Assembly: GCA_029779385.1 (NCBI GenBank)
Contig: JAKPAQ010000003.1
Span: 1 to 9,126 of the forward strand
DNA length: 9,126 nucleotides
Origin: Actinomycetes bacterium
GTDB taxonomy: Bacteria; Actinomycetota; Actinomycetes; Propionibacteriales; Nocardioidaceae
Direction: 5' to 3'
The position numbers and the translations under genes were made by a program. The notes beneath the pieces are model-generated. The model was given only the letters and a program-made list of their open reading frames with translations, was not told where the DNA came from and did no database searches. Within the stretch, counting starts at the first letter, position 1; every line of letters begins with the position of its first letter. Below, piece after piece: positions 4,728-9,126 of the stretch.

Positions 4728-7700
4728 ATGGTCAGTAAATCTTGGCGCTTCGGCGCAATAGTCGTCTCGGGTGCTGCACTAGTCTCGTCAGTCTTGCTGG
4801 CGGCACCCGCCCAAGCCGATATCGATCCCAGCGATCCGTCGTTGCCGACCACGGTGACTGCTGACGCGCTGCCCACCGTCCAGATCGACGGTGTCGTCTG
4901 GGACCAAGAGATAGTCGGCAACACCGTCTACGTCGCTGGAGAGTTCAAGAATGCGCGACCGGCAGGCTCTGCCGCCGGCACGAACTTGGTTCCGCGCGCC
5001 AACATGTTGGCCTACAACCTCACCACTGGCGAGCTGATCGACAGTTTCGCTCCGCAGTTCGACGGCGCAGTTCGGTCGCTTTCCATTTCGCCAGACGGCA
5101 CCCGCCTCTACGCCGGTGGCTCCTTCTCCAAGGTGAACGGCCAAAACCGCTACCGGATCGTTTCGCTTGACCCGGCCACCGGTGAGATCGCTGGCGGAAC
5201 GCCGGGCGCAAACTCCACCGTCACATCGATTGAGGCGACTTCTTCGGCGATTTACGTCGGCGGCATGTTCTCCACCTTGGGCTCGGCATCGCGCGTGCGA
5301 GCCGCTTCCTTCGTGCCGGGTACTTCAACAGTCCTGCCGTTCAACCCGACCATTCCGGACGGAAACGTTCAGGCGATCATCTCCAGTCCAGACAACCAGA
5401 AGGTAGTCATTGGCGGCGCCTTTACCTCCGTAAACGGTTCCTCGAGCCCGGGCTACGGACTGGCCCTGCTAAATGGTGAAACCGGCCAGTCTCTCCCGTT
5501 GGCCGCAAACAGCGAGATCCGCGACGCTGGCAAAGACTCGGCCATTCTCGCGTTGAAGGCCGACGCCGACGGGTTCTACGGTTCTGGCTACCACTTCGGT
5601 GGCGGCGGAAACGTTGAAGGTTCCTTCATGGTCGACTGGAACGGCAACCTAAAGTGGATTGACGATTGCCACGGCGATACTTACGACATCGTTCCGTCGG
5701 CGAACGTTATCTACCAAGCGTCACACAAGCACTTCTGCGGCAACCTCGGTACCGGCGGTTTCCCGCAGACCGAGCCGTGGTCCTTCCACCACGGCACTGC
5801 GATGACGAAGTTCGCTACCGGAACCTCTAAGGCCGATATCTATGGCTACAAAGACCACCCAGGTCAGCCCAGCCCCAGCCTGCTCAACTTCTTCCCCGAT
5901 TTCGCGCCGGGAACTTACACCGGTCAGAATCAGGCTCCTTGGGACGTTGAGACCAACGGTGACTATGTCGTTTACGGCGGCGAATTCCTGCGAGTAAATG
6001 GCCAAGGCCAACAGGGCATCGTCCGCTTCGCTAAGAAGTCCATTGCTCCCCAGAAGCAAGGTCCGCGAGTCGGCGGCGCAGACCTAAAGGTAAAGGTGCG
6101 CAGCGTCGCAGCCGGCACGGTGCGGATTTCCTGGCCAGGCACCTACGACCGTGACAACGCGACCCTGACCTATCAGGTATTCCGGGGCGACACTGGAAAC
6201 AAGATCTGGGAAGGAACCCAGACGGCACGTTTCTGGGAAGTTCAGCCCATGGGAGTCACCGACACTGGACTTGCGCAAGGAAGCTCGACGCAGTACCTAC
6301 TTCGCGTACGCGACTCTTCTGGTAACCAAGTCAGTTCCGGCTGGATCCCCGTCACCGTAGGCGGAGCCGGCACGGTCGGCAACTACGCAAATCGCGTTCT
6401 TGAAGACGGCGCGACCAAGTTCTGGCGACTCTCTGAAGCATCCGGTCAGGTAATCGACTGGGCCGGCATCGACGATACGGACCCAGGTTCGGGTGTTACC
6501 CGCGGAACCGCAGGCGCAATGCTGGACGGGTCCAACAACGCCGCCACCACCTTCAAGGGCAACGCGTCGAGCGTGACTGTTTCGCCGACGCTCATTTGGG
6601 GTCCGCAGAAGTTCTCCGTGGAAGCTTGGTTCAAGACCTCCAGCACCGGCGGCATCGTCAACTTCGGTGACAAAGCTTCCGGCGACACGAGCAAGAACGA
6701 CCGTTACCTCTACCTCGATAGCAGCGGAAAGCTGACCTTTGGTATCTACAACGGATCGAGTCAGGTCAAGCTCGCCGGTAGTGGCAACATGCGCGACAAC
6801 CAGTGGCATCACGCCGTTGGCACCTTCGATGAAGGCAAGATGGCGCTCTACCTAGATGGCAAGCGAATTGGCATGAACTCCGCGGCTGGCATCGCTCAGC
6901 AGTACTGGGGATACTGGCGAGTTGGTGGCGACCGCGCTTGGAGTGGCAATAAGTACTTCAACGGTGTCATCGATGACGTCGCCATCTACCCGAAGGCGCT
7001 GACTGCCAACGAGGTCGATCGGCATTGGACCGCTAGTGGCCGAGCGACGAATGTTGCGCAGGCGCCAGCCGACACGTATGGTGCCTCGGTTTACGGCGCG
7101 GATCCGCAGTTCTACTGGCGACTCGGTGAGACCAGCGGCACCAACGCTGCTGATTCATCGATCAATGGCGCCAACGGAACTTACATCGGTACCTACACCC
7201 AGAACCGGCCAGGTGCAGTATCGGCCAACGGCGGCGTGCTGCTCGCCCGTCCCGTCGCTGGCGGGCTGTTCGGCATAGGTGCCAAGGCAGGCGGCAACAT
7301 CGTCTCGGCCCAGTCCTTTAGCAATCCGCAGGTGTTCTCTCAAGAAGTATGGATCAACACCACAGCCAGTGGCGGCGGCCGAATCTTCGGCTTCGGGTCA
7401 AGCTCCAACGGGTCGACCTCGAGTAACTACGACCGACAGCTTTACATGCTCGACAACGGCAAAGTTCGGTTCGGTGTGTACCCGGGCCAGGCGGTGACGA
7501 TCGACTCCACCAACGCGCTAAATGACGGCCAATGGCACCAGCTGGTTTCGACTCTGGGCCCTGATGGAACGAAGCTTTACGTCGACGGCGTGCTCAACGC
7601 TTCGGATCCAAACACCACAGCCCAGAACTACACGGGTTACTGGAAGTTGGGCGGCGACAACACTTGGGGCGGAAACTCCCAGTCGTACTTCGCCGGCACC

Positions 7701-9126
7701 GTCGATGAGGCAGCGGTCTACTCGACCCAGCTTTCGCCCGCCGAAGTCAGGTCGCACTTCCTGGCAAGTGGCCGGACGTTGCCGAACGTTGCCCCAGTGG
7801 CGAGCTTTACCGCGTTGCCAGCCGGCGCATCGGTAGCCTTCGATTCGTCTGCCTCATCTGACGTTGACGGCACGATCGCCTCCTACGCATGGACATTCGG
7901 TGATGGGACGACGAGCACGTCGGCAAACCCGACGCACGTCTACGCCAACTCGGGTACTTACGGCGTCTCGCTGACAGTTACCGATAACAGCGGCGCTTCG
8001 CACACCGTGAGCCATCTGGTTGTCGTCGCCGTACCGAATGCGGCACCAACGGCGCAGTTCACCCACCAAGTAGACGGTTTGAAGGTTGACTTCACGTCAA
8101 CCTCGACCGATTCGGACGGCACGATCGCGGCCTACGAATGGAACTTTGGTGATGGCTCGACCAGCACTTCAGCGAACCCGTCCCACACCTACTCGACCGG
8201 TGCGCCACGCACCGTCACCTTGAAGGTGACCGACAACGAGGGCGGCACGAGTACGGTCTCGCATCTGGTAGACCCCGACTCGCCACCAGCGGCAAGTTTC
8301 ACGGTGGTTAAGAACGCGCTCGCAGTTGACTTCACGTCAACAGCAACCGATGACGACGCCGTGGTCAGCCATGCGTGGAAGTTCGGTGATGGTGCCACGA
8401 GTTCGGCGAAGAACCCATCGCACACCTACGGTGCGCCTGGCGACTATCAGGTGAGCCTCAAGGTCACCGATACGGCCGGTCAGACCCATGAGGTCACCGA
8501 GACGATCACTGTTGCTTTGGCGCCGAACGTGCCGCCGGTGGCAGCCTTCTCGGCTTCGGTGTCTGGCACGACCGCGAACTTCAACGCTGGTGCCTCCACT
8601 GATACCGATGGCTCGATCGTGTCGTACGCGTGGGACTTCGGTGACGGGAATACCGGTACCGGCGTTACTGCGTCGAACGATTACCCGGCTGAGGACGGCA
8701 CCTACCAGGTGAAGTTGACGGTGACCGATGATGCTGGGGCAACCCATTCGATCACCAAGCCGGTAGTTATTGATGTGCCAGATCCAGGTCAGGAAGTCCT
8801 GCGTGATGTGTTCGGCAGGACTGTGGCGAACAGTTGGGGCAATGCTGACCTTGGCGGCGCGTGGACGATTCCGTCCGGTGCAGCGGCGTTCTCGGTGAAC
8901 GGCTCCGCCGGCCGGGTTAGCCTGCCTGCTGGTGGTGGCCGCGATGTGTACCTCGGCGCTACCGTGTTGCGTGAAGCTGATGTGACGTTCGATTACACGT
9001 TGGACAAGCCAGTCACCGGCGGCGGCATCTTCCTAGACGCGATCATTCGTCGAGTGGATGCAAACAACACCTACCGCGCCAAGGTTGTCGCCTTGGCAGA
9101 TGGTCGGGTCCGCGTGGACTTGGTCC
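4728..9126 (+). CDS. giant secreted multidomain surface protein: propeller, FN3, 2 LamG, 4 PKD (3' end outside window)
   Basis: The frame is open for 1466 codons to the window end; no stop is reached. A Sec signal peptide (residues 1-30) ends AQA|D. A seven-repeat beta-propeller follows (about 50-437), with delta-60-like strand signatures at 67-73 (VYVAGEF), 127-133, 175-181, 226-232, 283-288, 327-333 and 413-420 (VVYGGEF). Then come an FN3-like domain (452-544), LamG/concanavalin-like domain 1 (553-771) and 2 (784-1016), four PKD domains (1019-1101, 1103-1183, 1184-1264, 1266-1350), and the start of a beta-sandwich domain (from 1355) with the DVFGR and SWGNADLGGAWT signature. The modules are typical of extracellular adhesins or carbohydrate-binding proteins. 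No catalytic motif is evident. The propeller holds the only cysteines noticed, C314 and C337. Its place beside an exopolysaccharide operon suggests polymer binding, which is inference. The anchoring mode lies beyond the window. Confidence 0.92.
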   Translation, partial: MVSKSWRFGAIVVSGAALVSSVLLAAPAQADIDPSDPSLPTTVTADALPTVQIDGVVWDQEIVGNTVYVAGEFKNARPAGSAAGTNLVPRANMLAYNLTTGELIDSFAPQFDGAVRSLSISPDGTRLYAGGSFSKVNGQNRYRIVSLDPATGEIAGGTPGANSTVTSIEATSSAIYVGGMFSTLGSASRVRAASFVPGTSTVLPFNPTIPDGNVQAIISSPDNQKVVIGGAFTSVNGSSSPGYGLALLNGETGQSLPLAANSEIRDAGKDSAILALKADADGFYGSGYHFGGGGNVEGSFMVDWNGNLKWIDDCHGDTYDIVPSANVIYQASHKHFCGNLGTGGFPQTEPWSFHHGTAMTKFATGTSKADIYGYKDHPGQPSPSLLNFFPDFAPGTYTGQNQAPWDVETNGDYVVYGGEFLRVNGQGQQGIVRFAKKSIAPQKQGPRVGGADLKVKVRSVAAGTVRISWPGTYDRDNATLTYQVFRGDTGNKIWEGTQTARFWEVQPMGVTDTGLAQGSSTQYLLRVRDSSGNQVSSGWIPVTVGGAGTVGNYANRVLEDGATKFWRLSEASGQVIDWAGIDDTDPGSGVTRGTAGAMLDGSNNAATTFKGNASSVTVSPTLIWGPQKFSVEAWFKTSSTGGIVNFGDKASGDTSKNDRYLYLDSSGKLTFGIYNGSSQVKLAGSGNMRDNQWHHAVGTFDEGKMALYLDGKRIGMNSAAGIAQQYWGYWRVGGDRAWSGNKYFNGVIDDVAIYPKALTANEVDRHWTASGRATNVAQAPADTYGASVYGADPQFYWRLGETSGTNAADSSINGANGTYIGTYTQNRPGAVSANGGVLLARPVAGGLFGIGAKAGGNIVSAQSFSNPQVFSQEVWINTTASGGGRIFGFGSSSNGSTSSNYDRQLYMLDNGKVRFGVYPGQAVTIDSTNALNDGQWHQLVSTLGPDGTKLYVDGVLNASDPNTTAQNYTGYWKLGGDNTWGGNSQSYFAGTVDEAAVYSTQLSPAEVRSHFLASGRTLPNVAPVASFTALPAGASVAFDSSASSDVDGTIASYAWTFGDGTTSTSANPTHVYANSGTYGVSLTVTDNSGASHTVSHLVVVAVPNAAPTAQFTHQVDGLKVDFTSTSTDSDGTIAAYEWNFGDGSTSTSANPSHTYSTGAPRTVTLKVTDNEGGTSTVSHLVDPDSPPAASFTVVKNALAVDFTSTATDDDAVVSHAWKFGDGATSSAKNPSHTYGAPGDYQVSLKVTDTAGQTHEVTETITVALAPNVPPVAAFSASVSGTTANFNAGASTDTDGSIVSYAWDFGDGNTGTGVTASNDYPAEDGTYQVKLTVTDDAGATHSITKPVVIDVPDPGQEVLRDVFGRTVANSWGNADLGGAWTIPSGAAAFSVNGSAGRVSLPAGGGRDVYLGATVLREADVTFDYTLDKPVTGGGIFLDAIIRRVDANNTYRAKVVALADGRVRVDLV
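4875..6038 (+). other. seven-bladed beta-propeller domain of the surface protein
   Basis: Seven strand repeats of the pattern V/L-Y-x-G-G-x-F, four of them clearly followed by S/T/R-x-V-N-G or similar, are spaced through residues 50-437. Blades 5 and 6 are the most diverged. Blade 6 carries a Cys/His group: C314, H315, H333, H335 and C337. Delta-60 and related repeats usually mediate binding rather than catalysis. Confidence 0.75.
6384..7775 (+). repeat. two LamG/concanavalin-like domains in tandem
   Basis: Both copies open with a Y-x-F/Y-W-R-L-S/G-E strand (KFWRLSEASG and QFYWRLGETSG). Both contain a W-H-x-x-V core (QWHHAVGTF and QWHQLVSTL), L-Y-L/V-D-G, a Y-W-x-x-G-G-D strand, and a closing segment ending ASGR. 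The copies are clearly homologous but diverged at DNA level, so the duplication is old. Such jelly-roll domains commonly bind sugars or proteins, often with calcium. Confidence 0.85.
7782..8777 (+). repeat. four tandem PKD domains
   Basis: Each unit of 81-84 codons carries the PKD core: YAWTFGDG, YEWNFGDG, HAWKFGDG and YAWDFGDG. The first three have an N-P-T/S-H-x-Y turn and all have a L-T/K-V-T-D strand. The fourth is the most diverged, with ASNDY in place of the NPSHTY turn. PKD domains act as rigid, stretchable spacers in surface proteins. Confidence 0.93.
8085..8341 (+). repeat. 17-base identical palindromic repeat within PKD2 and PKD3
   Basis: GTTGACTTCACGTCAAC occurs at 8085-8101 and again exactly 240 bases later at 8325-8341, encoding VDFTST in both PKD units. 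It is itself an inverted repeat (GTTGAC, 5 bases, GTCAAC); in the first copy the arms extend to 8 bases (8083-8103). The exact spacing of 80 codons points to recent duplication or gene conversion between neighbouring PKD units. Confidence 0.8.

Noticed and set aside
6297..6812. Minus-strand open frame of 171 codons inside the surface protein gene
   Set aside because: It lies antisense to the FN3/LamG region of an intact frame and shows no family signature.

Overview
The window looks like an actinobacterial chromosome segment. This rests on the moderately high GC coding sequence, GTG start use, a single-chain Wzz/BY-kinase polypeptide, and a very large secreted protein built from delta-60-type propeller, FN3, LamG and PKD modules. 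The genus cannot be named from the sequence alone. No tRNA, rRNA, CRISPR array, transposase or insertion-sequence end was seen.

Left half, minus strand (about 3841 down to 55): a compact, translationally coupled exopolysaccharide/capsule operon. In order of transcription it holds a Wzz-type chain-length regulator fused to a BY-type tyrosine autokinase (2474-3841), an unusual fusion of a low-molecular-weight protein tyrosine phosphatase with a GT-B glycosyltransferase (936-2474), and a GT2 rhamnosyltransferase-like glycosyltransferase (55-933). Stop and start codons overlap (TGATG) at the first junction and lie 2 bases apart at the second. The operon probably continues past the left edge.

Middle (3842-3972): a 131-base divergent promoter region. 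To its right, on the plus strand, lies a small single-pass membrane or secreted protein with a Thr/Pro-rich linker and a beta-rich outer domain (3973-4566). A 161-base gap follows (4567-4727). It holds a 9-base tandem repeat and a strong 12-bp stem-loop just upstream of the next ribosome binding site.

Right half, plus strand (4728 to beyond 9126): one uninterrupted reading frame of at least 1466 codons. It encodes a signal peptide, a seven-blade beta-propeller, an FN3-like domain, two LamG/concanavalin-like domains, four PKD domains and the start of a C-terminal beta-sandwich domain. The frame is cut by the window end.

Together, the left operon supplies polymer-length control by tyrosine phosphorylation, its reversal, and sugar transfer onto a lipid-linked precursor. 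The right-hand genes encode cell-surface proteins that may bind or organise the polysaccharide; that link is inferred from proximity and module types. The most notable points are the phosphatase-glycosyltransferase fusion coupled to its kinase, and the structured leader of the giant surface protein.
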